Below the pieces are notes generated by a model that was given only the letters and a program-made list of their open reading frames with translations, did not search any database and was not told where the DNA came from. From contig NW_003205853.1 of NCBI RefSeq assembly GCF_000006405.1, positions 1-64,000 of the forward strand: a stretch of 64,000 nt of DNA. Direction: 5' to 3'. Every line of letters starts with the position of its first letter. The stretch's first letter is position 1. Below, piece by piece: positions 32,066 through 42,063 of the stretch. The DNA comes from Perkinsus marinus ATCC 50983. Its lineage: Eukaryota > Perkinsozoa > Perkinsida > Perkinsidae. The position numbers and the translations under genes were made by a program.

Positions 32066-34800
32066 TCACATTTCCCGACTGACTCTAACCTTCACCTTAT
32101 GCCACGAGTTGTTGACCAAGCCTCGGACATTCCAGATAGTCGCGGACCTCTCCGGTTGAGTATTGTTAGCATCATCGAAAGCCCGAACGATTATCTGTTA
32201 AAACCGTTACCACGCCTTCCTGAAGACTCGATCTCACTTCAACCTCTTCCTCCTCTTCTGGTGTTCCAACGTTGATGAGACCAGGTGGTATGGAAATCAC
32301 CGCGGACCAAAGTACCCACGACCAATTGCGGCTAAAACGTCCAGTGCTAGGATAGAACCAGGGACCTCTTGGATCTCACTCATGTCTCACTTCAGGATGC
32401 CCCTCCATCATCGCTTGACTCCAGGTCTTTCCTCCATCGATTGATACGTCAACCTCTTTGACTCGCCGCCCACCACCAGAATAAGCGTACATAAAGCGAG
32501 TTAAAATGCCGTTACCGGGGTTCGAACCCGCGACCTCACCCTTTGCATACAAACTCGTTCTGATCATCTAACGGGACGGTCGCTCCTCCGACTGGATGGC
32601 ATATGGCGCTCGTCACAGGCATCACTTGCAGGGCCTCCGCATCTTCCGCATTGTCCTCACTGTGTTCCTACGCAGATCAAATTTCGCGCGCCACGAAATT
32701 ACATCAGGGATGCACACAAAGCTCACTTGTAAAAATTTATAATCATTCTTCTGCCAGAACGATGGACTCTCCTCCAACTCCAAACACACTCTAGACAACC
32801 ACTTGACATTCCTGACCATCGAACATCCTCCCCACCCAGGTTCGAATCCCAGCGAGGGCACCTGGCTCCAGCCGACCCCGGCACAAGAACTCTAACAGGC
32901 CAGCCATGATCGATAGGCAGCGGCTCGCCATTCATCTCAAGAGCCAATATAACATCACCATTATCACTAAATACCTTCACCAACGACAGAAATACCCATC
33001 TACTCACGAACCAACTAGAATGCTACTTTAGGGGCCGGCACACTTGCTCCATAATTGTGTTGACCATCACCATCTCTTCCCCAAAACTGGACATGGCCAT
33101 CAGTGGTGACCTCATCCGGTACTCCCATATCACCATAAACGTACTGTAATACTTCCCTCAACCGTGGGCCGGTCCAGATGGCGTTAGAAATTGCTCCAGG
33201 ATTCCACCCCAGACCTGCCGCACACGAACAAGTCAAATCTATTTTGATCGAGAATATTTCGTCTCGCCTTTCACCGGAGGTTTTCCCTCGAGTTTTCGGT
33301 TGAATTCAGATCTTCGATTTCCAGCGCACTGAATCACTGCATTGACACTATGTTGAGGGAACTTCCTCTTCAAATCCTCAACAGTAAGTTCAACTGCTGT
33401 TTTCAATCCGACGCCCTCGAACCGTACCACCGGCCTCTCCGGTGGTGGAGGAACAGGAAAATGATTCCGCACGAAAAAAAGGGCATTCGGGGTCTCGAAT
33501 GAATCCGCGAGTAGCTCAAGAGGCGCCTCGGCGTTACAAGGATGTCGGGTTCGAAATTGAAGTGCCTATCCAGAACAGTAACAACACCAAGCCCCAGAAG
33601 GACTCACAGGATGCCGATGGTCCGGCTCAAACCGATAAGGGTCGTCCCCACTCTTCACTGACTCAAGATTAGCTTGGGCATACTCCTCTGGATCAAGATT
33701 GCCTGAAACGACGACCATTTTGAGCCGTAGCGGACAGTGTTGGAGTATATGTAATCGCTTTCCTTAGCTGAGTTCAAAAGTCTCCTCGCTAATTATAGCA
33801 GTTTACATACAAATTCGGGTGTACAAAGTGTACAGAAACCAACGAGAATTTCCTCAACTTTTATACGACTGTCACCTACACATGAACTTGACCATGTGCA
33901 TATTTTCCAACATCGCTGGTAGACAATCAGAACGCCGCCGTTCACCTATTCTCATCTCCTCCAGCATAAAGCTGATTTCCGGCAGTTGTAAATGCTGCCT
34001 ATATAGTCGCCAAAATTCGTCTACAGCTCCACCTGAAATAAACAACAATTGCAAAAATCGCAGCGACCCGAAACTGACCGACCCGCGGCCATGAGAATTT
34101 TATCTTTTCCTCCGGGGTGTTTTGCGACGAATTCCGTAATATCATATACGCCTTGCTTGAACGTAACCCATACAGTGGAGCCCTCCTTGTTGTGTTCAGC
34201 AACCTGAACAGGGGCATTCAGTGTGTGGGAAAATATTCACATGATCAACTACAGGTGTCGTGATGAAGTGAGATTTCTGGGAGGAAATTTCGCGGAATTC
34301 TTATCAGTTTTTTTACACTTCTATGTACTCTACTCCGTGTGTGAGCTCCTGAACTCCGCTGAAGAGACTTCGAATATTCTTTGGTCATCCATTGGGCACC
34401 TCACCTGAGCAATCTTATAGGTCTTTAAACCGTCAACAGGCTCGCCAAAATGGGGATGCCATTTCCCCTCGACACCCTCTACAGCCGATTCCTCACAGAA
34501 AGTGCCAGAGTCACACGGAGTTAGAGCAGAACCGACCAGTAGAGCAACCGCCATCGCCGCTCCTCCGTAGCGGCAGTAAGACGGTGAATCTGAACATGGT
34601 AGTAAACGATGAATGTTGTTGTTGATGCAAACTTCCTCACTTGATTTAGTGAGAGGGTGAAAGATGGACGTAGAGGGGGAGTATGATGATGATGACGACC
34701 AAGGGCAAAGGTGTCGATGAACTGCCGAGGATATTGTACGGATGGCCATCATCCTCCGGTGTTGACCACACTTCGTTAAGAGTGAGGAGGAAGACATCAA
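32066..34800 (-). CDS. SUOX: Sulfite oxidase, mitochondrial
   Basis: Twelve exons (34800-34405, 34203-34083, 34032-33946, 33702-33608, 33565-33268, 33214-33027, 32974-32862, 32811-32727, 32667-32540, 32490-32380, 32331-32238, 32194-32066) give 614 residues. An N-terminal Ser/Arg-rich targeting region and hydrophobic segment (GGAAMAVALLVGSAL) precede a cytochrome b5 domain whose heme ligands are His161 (HPGG) and His186. The molybdopterin domain follows, with Cys313 (QCAGNRRS) as the molybdenum ligand. The dimerisation domain has GYAYSGGGRRV, DVSIDGGKTW and IWNVRGLVNNSWHKV. The enzyme oxidises sulfite to sulfate in the intermembrane space and passes electrons to cytochrome c. One intron is GC-AG (33267-33215) and one (32539-32491) lacks a 3' AG. 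Two introns hold dispersed repeats. Confidence 0.95.
33734..33905 (+). repeat. ~160-bp dispersed repeat, copy 3 (in SUOX intron)
   Basis: Lies inside the 243-bp SUOX intron 33945-33703, antisense to the gene. Landmarks: TTTCCTTAGCTGAG, ACAAATTCGGGTG, AGTGTACAGAAACCAACGAG, TTTTCCAAC. Confidence 0.7.
34215..34385 (-). repeat. ~160-bp dispersed repeat, copy 4 (in SUOX intron, inverted)
   Basis: Fills most of the 201-bp SUOX intron 34404-34204, in the same orientation as the gene and opposite to copy 3. Landmarks on the minus strand: CGGAGTTCAGGAGCTCA, AAGTGTA, GATAAGAATTCC, GTGAATATTTTCCCAC. Confidence 0.65.
34404..34800 (-). other. Mitochondrial targeting region of sulfite oxidase (exon 1)
   Basis: Exon 1 encodes 132 residues that precede the heme domain. 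The start is rich in Ser, Arg and Met with almost no acidic residue (RRMMAIRTISSAVHRH), and a hydrophobic stretch follows at about residues 75-92 (AAMAVALLVGSAL). In animal sulfite oxidase such a bipartite signal directs the enzyme to the intermembrane space. Confidence 0.6.
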
Positions 34801-34819
34801 GGAGGATGGGGACTATAAT

Positions 34820-34990
34820 GTTGGAGGAATATATGTTCGCTTTGCTCAGCTCAGCTCAGGAGTTTCCTCGCTGATTGTAGGAGTTTGCACACGATTTCCA
34901 GCAAAAATATTCAAAAACCAACAAGAGCTTCTCAAAATTCCGTCAGAATTTTCATATTATCACCAACATATGTGAATATTTCCCCACACT
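34820..34990 (+). repeat. ~160-bp dispersed repeat, copy 5
   Basis: Lies directly upstream of the SUOX start codon. Landmarks: TTTGCTCAGCTCAGCTCAGG, GTAGGAGTTTGCACACGA, ACCAACAAGAG, TCACCAACATATGTGAAT. Confidence 0.7.
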
Positions 34991-35333
34991 GGAGGACTAC
35001 GCCCTAGATAGTTCCAGCACAGATAACCCAAACCACAATTTATCATTTAATACCACACCTGAGGCAGCTTCGATCAATTATAACCATCATATAGTAGAAC
35101 AGTGGAATGGACCCCTCCCCCCCAAATCGACCAGTTTCCACCCCACAAAAACAGGAAACTATCACAACAGCAGATGAGGAGCATCGATTGACCCATCATC
35201 CTTCCAGAATCCCACCCGAACTCCAGAGTCAGGAAAAAAAGGATCCCCCTCGCGACTCAACTCCACACTTCAACTACGGAAAGTAAAGCATGCCCATAGT
35301 GAACGACGTATCATATTGCGCACAGCGAAGATT
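34991..35333. other. Intergenic
   Basis: No gene recognised. At 35318-35334 it ends in a GCGCACAGCGAAGATTTT motif that directly follows the apparent stop of the coiled-coil gene. That stop may therefore lie inside an intron, with a further exon in this stretch. Confidence 0.35.
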
Positions 35334-36379
35334 TTAGATACCTTCCGCCAAGCTCTCAGGTTCTGATTCAACATCTTCCCTCGGTTTAATCAATCCCCGT
35401 ATTCGTGACCGCAGCGACTCGTTCTCCTCCTTCAGTCGAACTACCTCCTCCCTCAACCCGTCGTTCGAGGAAGTCCCTTCAGACCTAATCAAAGCGCACA
35501 GCGAATATTTCACACGAGCATATCTTTGCGCACAGGGAAGATTTTCAAACTTACCAGAGTTCAACATACATTTCAGAGATCTGCCGCACTTCCTCCTTTA
35601 GCCGATCCCTCTCAGTTTCAAGGGATGACTTCTGATATTCCAACCTCCTCACTCGGGCATCTTGCAATTCTTGCATTTCCTCAACGCCACCATCCTTGTG
35701 GTCAATACTCAACTGCGGCGCCTCTTGCACCCGCGAAGCATCTCGCTGAACAGTACACAGTAAGGAGGTCCCAAGTTCGAACCCCACACCCGGTACCTTC
35801 ATTTTGAGTATCTCCGCGCGAAGTGTCTTCACCTCCACAGTGAGATGCCTGTTGCTCAGCCGTAGCGTTTCCACCTCCTCTGTGAAATCCAAATCTTCAG
35901 GAACGGCAAGTCGATACACCTCAGATGTACCACTATCACCCCCATCAGATTCCATCACCTGAGGTCCCCGGTTCAGTCCCCGCACCTGTCATTTCTACCT
36001 GTGTATATGCCTCTATAGTATCTGTGAGTTGATCAGCCAACGTCTGCTTCTCCTCAACAGCCTTCCTGTACTGCCTCCCCAATCGCTCCACCTCCCCGAC
36101 CAGGCCAGCCACCCTCGTCCTGAGCCTCTCCATTTCCAGCAACATGACCAAAGTCCCTCCCCCTTCCCCCAACTCTCCTTCTATCAAGACCCTACTGTTA
36201 TGATACAACCGAAGACCCTTCAGTGAGCGTATCGTCAAGACCGCCAAGTCCCTGGCCTGCCGACTCAGCGCCTTCAACCTCCACCTCTCCCGTTCACTCA
36301 CGACCACTACAAACCTCGACACGTGCTCCTTGGGATGGATCTCAACCTTGGGGTATTCACTCAAATACGAACTCTCCAT
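35334..36379 (-). CDS. Coiled-coil protein, 294 aa (or 3' exons of a larger gene)
   Basis: Exons 36379-35999, 35958-35797, 35745-35555 and 35484-35334 join in phase across introns of 40, 51 and 70 bp. After a basic start (EHVSRFVVVVSERERWRLKA) the product is dominated by heptad-rich helices (MERLRTRVAGLVGEVERLG, DRLKEEVRQISEM, EEVVRLKEENESLRSRI) and ends in an acidic tail. A cytoskeletal or scaffold role is likely by type only. All three introns carry shared motifs: T-arm-like cores in the first two and two GCGCACAG copies in the third. The apparent stop may belong to another intron starting GTATCTAAAATC. Exons further upstream on this strand may belong to the same gene. Confidence 0.7.
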
Positions 36380-36426
36380 GGTGTGGTATGAATTTCGTGG
36401 CGCAGTGACGGTGAGCCGTACCTAAA

Positions 36427-37633
36427 CTAACCCCACCCCTCTGGCCTATCCCCCATCCCTACTACTACCCCATTTTCCATCACTTGCAGTATCGCGTCCA
36501 CCTCCTCTCCCTCCTCACCAAGTAGTTGCACTTGAAAGCGAGTTCCCCCCGCAGCGATAATATTATCAATAGTTCGCCGAGTTGCCGAGTCCATCTCTAT
36601 CGGCCCTTCACTCAGCAATGCCTTCCCTTTACGTAAAGCATCAATACACTCAACCTCTACTACAACCATACATCCAATGTCCTCCGGGGACAGCTGATAA
36701 GACGTATCTTCCAAACGCACGCCCAAGATTTTATGCAAAGATTCGCTACGAGACCGACAACAGTACTGCGGAAACTTCCGATACCATCTACAGTGAAGGC
36801 CAACAGGGAAGCCACTTTCTGGAGAAAACGCATTACACCAAAGCGAGAGAAAGCTAACGTCTCACTAGTGTCGAATCCGCTGACCACCAAAGATGTACTA
36901 GATCCGTCCTCAGCCACTTGGATGTCCATTTTGACCTTGAACCCTGTAGGCTGCTCACCATGAGCGAGAATACCCCTCTCCTCTTCTCCCAAAGGAAACA
37001 GACCGCTTCCCAGACCGTCAACGTTACTGCCTTTCTCGTGGGAGACTAATGCCTCGCGTACGACTACAAATGTGAAGACGATGAGCTGACGAAAGTTAGA
37101 TGGAACGTGTGGTGCGCCCTGATCAACGTTCAAAATCGTATTCTATGGTGAACTTTTCAAGACTATAAAAAAGTTAGTTTCCCTGTGTCTCGTCATTCTC
37201 AGGTAAGCGAAACACCGCACCCTTTTGGTTACCAGTAACAGCATTCCTGCTGATCTCCGTCACGCTAGCCAAGAACTGTTCTGTGATGCCACTCCCCGAT
37301 CCAGGCAACAGTCTCGTCCGACTATTAGGGAGCATTCAAACAACATACTCACAGCAGCTCGAATTAAATACATAGCACACAACTCCAGACTTGATCAGAA
37401 ACATGGATTACACCCGATTCTACTGGAGATCTTCGCCGACTAGCCGCCCTGCATAGTAAGTTGCCCATCCGCGACTCACCTTGAGTTTGAAGCCATCGCT
37501 GTTGGTCATCATAAATCTCTCCCTGTTATACCAATCAACGATAGTCAGTCTTCCAAGCTCAGCTCGTGTACCCATTTCCACCCACTGCACTTCAGCACGT
37601 CGACATGTGTCGATCAATATGGCGCGCGCGATA
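36427..37633 (-). CDS. Exons of a host gene downstream of the MULE insertion
   Basis: Exon-like stretches on the minus strand in plausible order: 37633 to about 37461 (LIDTCRRAEVQWVEMGTR, YNRERFMMTNSDGFKLK, then GTGAGT); about 37340-37197 (SGSGITEQFLASVTEISRN); about 37095-36870 (FVVVREALVSHEKG, KVKMDIQVAEDGSSTSLVV); 36750-36427 (GVRLEDTSYQLSPEDIGC, ending RPEGWG). Joins between them are not all solved. The first exon continues in the same frame on the far side of the transposon at 42074, so the MULE splits it. The protein is unknown. The block YQLSPEDIGCMVVVEVE resembles an Ig-like repeat strand. These exons may continue into the coiled-coil exons that follow. Confidence 0.5.
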
Positions 37634-37643
37634 TTTTCGACGG
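37634..37643. repeat. Target-site duplication, left (10 bp)
   Basis: TTTTCGACGG directly outside the left end of the MULE, repeated at 42064-42073 on the right. MULEs typically make 8-11 bp duplications. Confidence 0.9.
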
Positions 37644-37650
37644 TACTTCC

Positions 37651-37698
37651 AATTCTGTACGACCCCAATACTGTACGACAGGTAGATCTCGCTCGCCC
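37651..37698. repeat. MULE terminal inverted repeat, left
   Basis: 48 bp, the exact reverse complement of 42007-42054. It contains two copies of the ...CTGTACGAC motif, and two more follow inside (near 37722 and 37760). Confidence 0.95.
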
Positions 37699-37943
37699 GA
37701 AAATGTCCATGGAGTACCCTCCAATATTGTACGACGGATTCATGCATTTGGGTGCCCTGTCCAATACTGTACGACTGGTCCAGTCGCAATGGTGGGTCTC
37801 TCTCGTTGCGCTTCGGTAGGAGCTGCTTTGGAGTATCTCAGAATGAAGAGCCCGTACATTCAACGAGGAGAGAGAACGGTGACAACAATGCAGCAGTGTC
37901 ATGACTGGTGAGTCACGAGGAAAACCTTCCAGGTAAGTGGATT

Positions 37944-38045
37944 TATCTGTGAGCTCGCAGGGCAATATACACATGATCAACTTCACGTGTTAGCGACTGT
38001 GATGAAGATTCGGTGAATTATTGTCGAATTTTATAAACTTCCACT
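37944..38045 (-). repeat. Partial dispersed-repeat copy inside the MULE
   Basis: The order CACATGATCAACTTCACGTG, GTGATGAAGA, GAATTTTATAAACTTC matches part of copy 4 in a SUOX intron. It is shorter and more diverged than the others, so this is a weaker call. Confidence 0.4.
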
Positions 38046-38913
38046 TAAGTCGTGCGCCATCTTCTACAATGTGGCGTTGACAGTGTCAGCTTGACACTCG
38101 TGCATGAACCGGATATTATCCAATTGATGATATCGGTGGGCAACATAAGTAACATTCCACCACCGAAGCTGGCATAGCATAAGCTGTTGAAGTATTCGCG
38201 TCTTCTAAGACAACGCAAATACTTCAGTGTCAAGTACAGGCTGTACTGTACAGCGAGCGCTGGTTGTGCGGCGCTGGGACCGTATCGAATCCCGACGCAT
38301 TTCAATCTGAATTGCCAACTCAATCGTGCTAGGTATAGGCCTGCCTTAGTCTGGGCCAGACTGTCTGGCATATGTTTCACATGGTGAATTTTACCAGTTG
38401 TTTAGCGAAGATGAATTACAGCTCTTCAATCTGCCCTCCATTGGAAAGTCTCCAGTTTTCTATCGCTTCAGTCATCATCCTGGGTTTAATAATGCGATAA
38501 AAATACGGGATCGTTCTACGATGGGGGCTGATTATTCGGTTCAATGCTGGCAGCATTATGCTGCAAAAGATTGTGGATTGTTGGGTAATTCCGAATTACT
38601 CTTTAGGAATCGTGAGTCATGGATTGTCGAAATACTAATTCGACAGCTCAGCCGCTCAACAGCTCTTCCGTCCTGCCCTTGCCATATCGCTGCTGTGTAA
38701 ATCGACCTCGGTCAGCAATTTGCCCTCTTAAGTATTACACTGGGTGAGTATTCGTAAGAATTCCTTACGAGTACTCACCCAGTGAGTCTCTGTGCCAGCG
38801 TATTGTGCGGCACTCGCTATGCACATGCGTGCGCTCCGGCCCGGCCTTGAAGGCCCGTTAGAAGGTGATTGACTCTCTTGTAGTTATCTTTCCCCGCCTT
38901 CCAACCCCGAAGT
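38046..38913. other. MULE 5' non-coding region
   Basis: No domain-bearing frame is present before the first MULE gene. It contains a strong hairpin at 38738-38784, described separately. Confidence 0.5.
38738..38784. repeat. Near-perfect hairpin in the MULE
   Basis: Two 21-bp arms (38738-38758 and 38764-38784) pair with one mismatch around a 5-nt loop (AATTC). The arms begin CACTGGGTGAGT. It lies about 130 bp before the first MULE start codon, so it could be a transcript-end, promoter or replication-linked structure of the element. Confidence 0.9.
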
Positions 38914-39507
38914 ATGAATACCACTCCACCTTCGCACATCTCTGAGACGCCTCAGCTGCGTGATGTTGCAGATCAGGTTGACATGGTGGTCAACGTACCT
39001 CCTGCTGACGGAGCAGCGGCCTCACGGCTGGAAATAGTTCCCGGAGAACGTCAGGGGACAACTCTCTACTCATATAGGGGATACCTTTACCACCAGAATG
39101 CCGCCGGGAATAGCGATCGCCCGCCTGCTCGAGAGAGAGGCTCGGTTTCTTGTCGTTGTAAGAGGTATCGTGGTTGTAAGAGCAATGGATATCGCAAGTG
39201 TCATGCTCGGCTACTTGTGACGGGTAACTTAGATGATGTAAGGCTCGCTTCCGCAACTGTCAAAGGTTCTCACACATGCGGAGATCCGGATGCGCCTTCC
39301 ATGAAAGGCTACATTGAGATGAAGGAGCGGGCTAAAAAGCTGTTGGTGAGGGCACGTGTCATGGAGCCATTTCACGAGGTGACTCCGAGCATGGACGATG
39401 CAGCGGTAGCGGGGTTACCGAGTCGCAAAGCGATACATGAGACTTTGCGCAAAACAAAAAAACTTCCCTCGGGCTACCGACGGCCCCATCCAGTCAGGAA
39501 GGGCTAG
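38914..39507 (+). CDS. MULE N-terminal protein with FLYWCH-like zinc finger
   Basis: 198 codons. After about 50 hydrophilic residues, YSYRGYLYHQN begins a FLYWCH-like module: CRCKRYRGC, then YRKCHARLLV and GSHTC supply the Cys and His ligands. Such modules sit at the N-terminus of many MULE transposases and bind DNA. The stop at 39505-39507 lies in the frame of the zinc finger. The transposase core follows in another frame within 100 bp, so the two were probably one protein joined by splicing or before a frameshift. Confidence 0.8.
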   Translation: MNTTPPSHISETPQLRDVADQVDMVVNVPPADGAAASRLEIVPGERQGTTLYSYRGYLYHQNAAGNSDRPPARERGSVSCRCKRYRGCKSNGYRKCHARLLVTGNLDDVRLASATVKGSHTCGDPDAPSMKGYIEMKERAKKLLVRARVMEPFHEVTPSMDDAAVAGLPSRKAIHETLRKTKKLPSGYRRPHPVRKG

Positions 39508-39607
39508 CGGCTTTGCCCTCTGCATTTGTCCATGTGAATGCGGGGGCCTCAGTCGGTCATCATATTGTCGATAGCGGCGAAGGGGATATGATCGCCTCAT
39601 CATCTGG

Positions 39608-40974
39608 ATGGATCCTTGGGTGAAGGACGTGATGAAGAACGACGGAGAAGGTTTCCACATTTCTGTGGATGGGACGTTCAAGACTTCTCCGACTCATTGG
39701 GCCCAGCAATTCACGGTCATGGTCCGCTTTGACTGTGGTCGCATGTTTCCTCTATTCTACGCTATTCTCCCGAGAAAGAATGGAAATACCTACGAGCGAT
39801 TTTTTGCGGCGATAGAGGGATCGCTGACTCAGGATGTGGGGAGCTGCATGATGGATTTTGAATACGCTGTGAGAAAAGCTTTCGAAGGCGTATTCGGGAA
39901 AGGAAAGGTTGTTCTTTGCTACTTCCACTTCTGCCAGAACATAAGGCGGAAGTTCGAGAGCCTTATACGGAAGCCGGTTGCTTCTAAGGAGCAGCAGGCT
40001 CTGCGAGAAGAGGTTTACTACGACATATTGGCGCTCCCCTTTCTTCCGCTTGATCTCGTGGACTTGGGAATGGATTTCATCTGCGACAAACTCTCGGGAG
40101 ACGACGTCGTTTTCTTCTGAAGTACCTCCGCCCTTACTACGGCATGAAAGGCATTCATCCAGCAAGATTGTGGAACTTGCGTTTGCGCGTTGAGCAAGAA
40201 CTACCGCGGACGAATAATGGCCAGGAGGGATTCCACAACCGGTGGAACGGTCATTTTCCGGGATCAAGCCATCCTACAATCTGGTCATGGATAAGCGTGG
40301 TTCATGATCTCATGAAGGAGACGAGGGCCGAATTACTTATGATGCGAGAGGGGGAAATCTGGCCTCGTGAAGCTCGATACCTCGAGAATGACGCGATACT
40401 GCGCAGAGTTTGTCGCTTCAGAGTAGATTCGGAGAGCCTCGGGAGCTGGTTCGAAAAAGTAAGGGCTTCCATCAGGAGGATCGTGAAGGATATGCCTCGC
40501 GAAGTTGACGAGGCGGAGTCTCTAGAGTTCCCTACTATTGAGCCTGCTATTGATGCGAAGCGCAAGGCAGACTTTGGTCCCAATTATTCGGGAGTGAATC
40601 AGCGAAAGCGCCTCGCAGCTGTGACTCTCAACGATGCGGTCGAATTCTCGCAGGATTTGGAATCTTCTGAGCCTCCAAATAATGACACTGTGGTGCTCGG
40701 GGTACCCGAGAGTTCCAGCTTGGATGATGGCTTACTTCGCATGTTCAATGAGGTGGCAGCTGCTTTCGCGGGCAACACCTTAGTCGAAACTTCCTCTATG
40801 GAGGCTCCTCCGATGCCAGCTCAGGCTGAGGCAGGATCTCAGGGTATCGCAGTTCAACCTTCCAGGAGAAGTCGGGCTCAGACGGAACTGACCGTAAGAG
40901 CGATAAAGGACGGAACTCCTTCCCAACTTGGCGTATTCTTCCGGGGAGAGAAGTGGGTACGACCTTGCTCTTGA
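39608..40974 (+). pseudogene. MULE transposase core, interrupted by a frameshift
   Basis: The RNase H-like core shows HISVDGTFKTSP (first Asp), SCMMDFEYAVRKAFE (second Asp), CYFHFCQNIRRK and RTNNGQEGFHNRWN (catalytic Glu), then HPTIWSWISVVHDL. The frame that starts at 39608 stops at 40118-40120. The adjoining frame continues without a gap as LLKYLRPYYGMKGIHPARLW and runs to 40974, so a one-base frame change near 40100-40118 breaks the gene unless a tiny intron removes it. The C-terminal third is low-complexity with an acidic/Ser-Pro linker. Its last bases overlap the protease frame. Confidence 0.85.
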
Positions 40975-41555
40975 CGACCCAGGATCGAGAGAATTTGGTT
41001 GTCGAGGACTCGAGCATTTCCGACCAGGTGATAGAGGCTTGGATGACCCGTATCGAGCACAAGTTCAAAAGGAAGGTTAATCGAGCTCAGGCAGTATGGC
41101 TATCGGGCTATGGGTTTTCCCCTGTGCCTGACAATGATTTGGTTGTGTTGCAGCCAATATCTGACGGCGGTTGTCACTTTACCTGCACGGTGCGGATTAA
41201 TGGTGATATATTTTACTTTGATAGTTCATACGGAGAACAGGCTAAGGTCTCGGATTACATGAAGGTACGGCTGAGGCAGCTCTACGGATCTGGTGCTAAG
41301 GTGGTATGCCCTTCTGTTCAACAGCAAACCATTGGGAGTAATCTTTGTGGGGCGTTCGTGTTGGCACGACTAACGGCATATGCTGCTTCGCCTCATCAAA
41401 AACCTGACAAGTTTCTATTTCGGGAATCTGAGATGAGGCAGCATATTTTCTCCTGCTTGGAAGATGAGAGTAGGCGGTCTCTCCTCTTTCCGAGAATACG
41501 AGGCAAGACCCCGGCTAATGTAGTCTTATCGAAAAGGTTTTCTTTCACATTGTGA
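40953..41555 (+). CDS. Ulp1-like C48 cysteine protease domain of the MULE
   Basis: 200 codons. The typical segment ISDQVIEAWMTRIE is followed by the catalytic triad in order: His in GGCHFTCTV, Asp in FYFDSSYG, Cys in GSNLCGAFVLARL, with the oxyanion Gln in SVQQQTIG. These domains resemble SUMO proteases; their role in transposition is not settled. The frame overlaps the end of the transposase frame by 22 bp in another phase, so the original may have been one long protein. All catalytic residues are present. Confidence 0.85.
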   Translation: MGTTLLLTTQDRENLVVEDSSISDQVIEAWMTRIEHKFKRKVNRAQAVWLSGYGFSPVPDNDLVVLQPISDGGCHFTCTVRINGDIFYFDSSYGEQAKVSDYMKVRLRQLYGSGAKVVCPSVQQQTIGSNLCGAFVLARLTAYAASPHQKPDKFLFRESEMRQHIFSCLEDESRRSLLFPRIRGKTPANVVLSKRFSFTL

Positions 41556-42006
41556 ATTTTAATGTAATCAACTTCAATGCATGTATGAGAGAGGGTAGAA
41601 CCTCCGTCATGACTGTTGTATGATATACAATTGAGGCAGTATAGGTCTCTTGCAGCGCCAAAGATCTCACGTCACATATATTTCCCAGTACCAGTTTAGT
41701 TTTCAGTCCTGCTATTGTGCTGTGTTAGTCAATACAGTTCACGGCATCCAACCGTTATGTGCTCTATTCTTCAGTGTAACACACATTAAGACCGTAGTTT
41801 TGAAGCGCTCAACAATGTTGTCATTGACTGCCTGTCCGTGACAGGCTGTCACTCTTACCGAGATAACGGGATGAACGATAACATTGTATCTAGCTATTGG
41901 ACTTACGACTGAATTGAGTTGTCTTGGTCGCCGTTTTGTGTCGTACAACTTTGGAACACGCATGAAATCAACTCTTCACGTCGTACAGTGTTGGGAGGCT
42001 ACATCT

Positions 42007-42054
42007 GGGCGAGCGAGATCTACCTGTCGTACAGTATTGGGGTCGTACAGAATT
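42007..42054. repeat. MULE terminal inverted repeat, right
   Basis: Exact complement of 37651-37698. Further related GTCGTACA motifs lie inside at about 41940 and 41980. Confidence 0.95.
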
Positions 42055-42063
42055 GGGGGATTC

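Larger units (their letters stand above)
37644..42063 (+). mobile_element. MULE DNA transposon with Ulp1-type protease, 4.42 kb
   Basis: Bounded by 10-bp direct repeats (TTTTCGACGG) and by inverted ends that include a perfect 48-bp inverted repeat (37651-37698 and 42007-42054). Inside, all on the plus strand: a FLYWCH-like zinc-finger frame, a MULE transposase core with its catalytic Asp, Asp and Glu, and a C48 (Ulp1) cysteine protease domain. MULEs with a Ulp1-like domain are known from plants (for example Kaonashi). A 15-bp motif close to CCAATACTGTACGAC recurs about four times at each end, probably as transposase binding sites. Reading-frame breaks separate the coding blocks, so the copy is either spliced or recently inactivated. 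The intact ends and target duplication indicate a young insertion. Confidence 0.93.

Noticed and set aside
32495-32575. Possible minus-strand tRNA (GGTTCGAACCCC)
   Set aside because: It overlaps coding sequence and an intron of sulfite oxidase. The anticodon and acceptor stems fail, so it is an intronic T-arm-like core.
37420-37986. 188-codon minus-strand frame
   Set aside because: It is a chimera: half lies in the MULE end with its terminal repeats and half in a host exon, and it reads past the GTGAGT donor of that exon.
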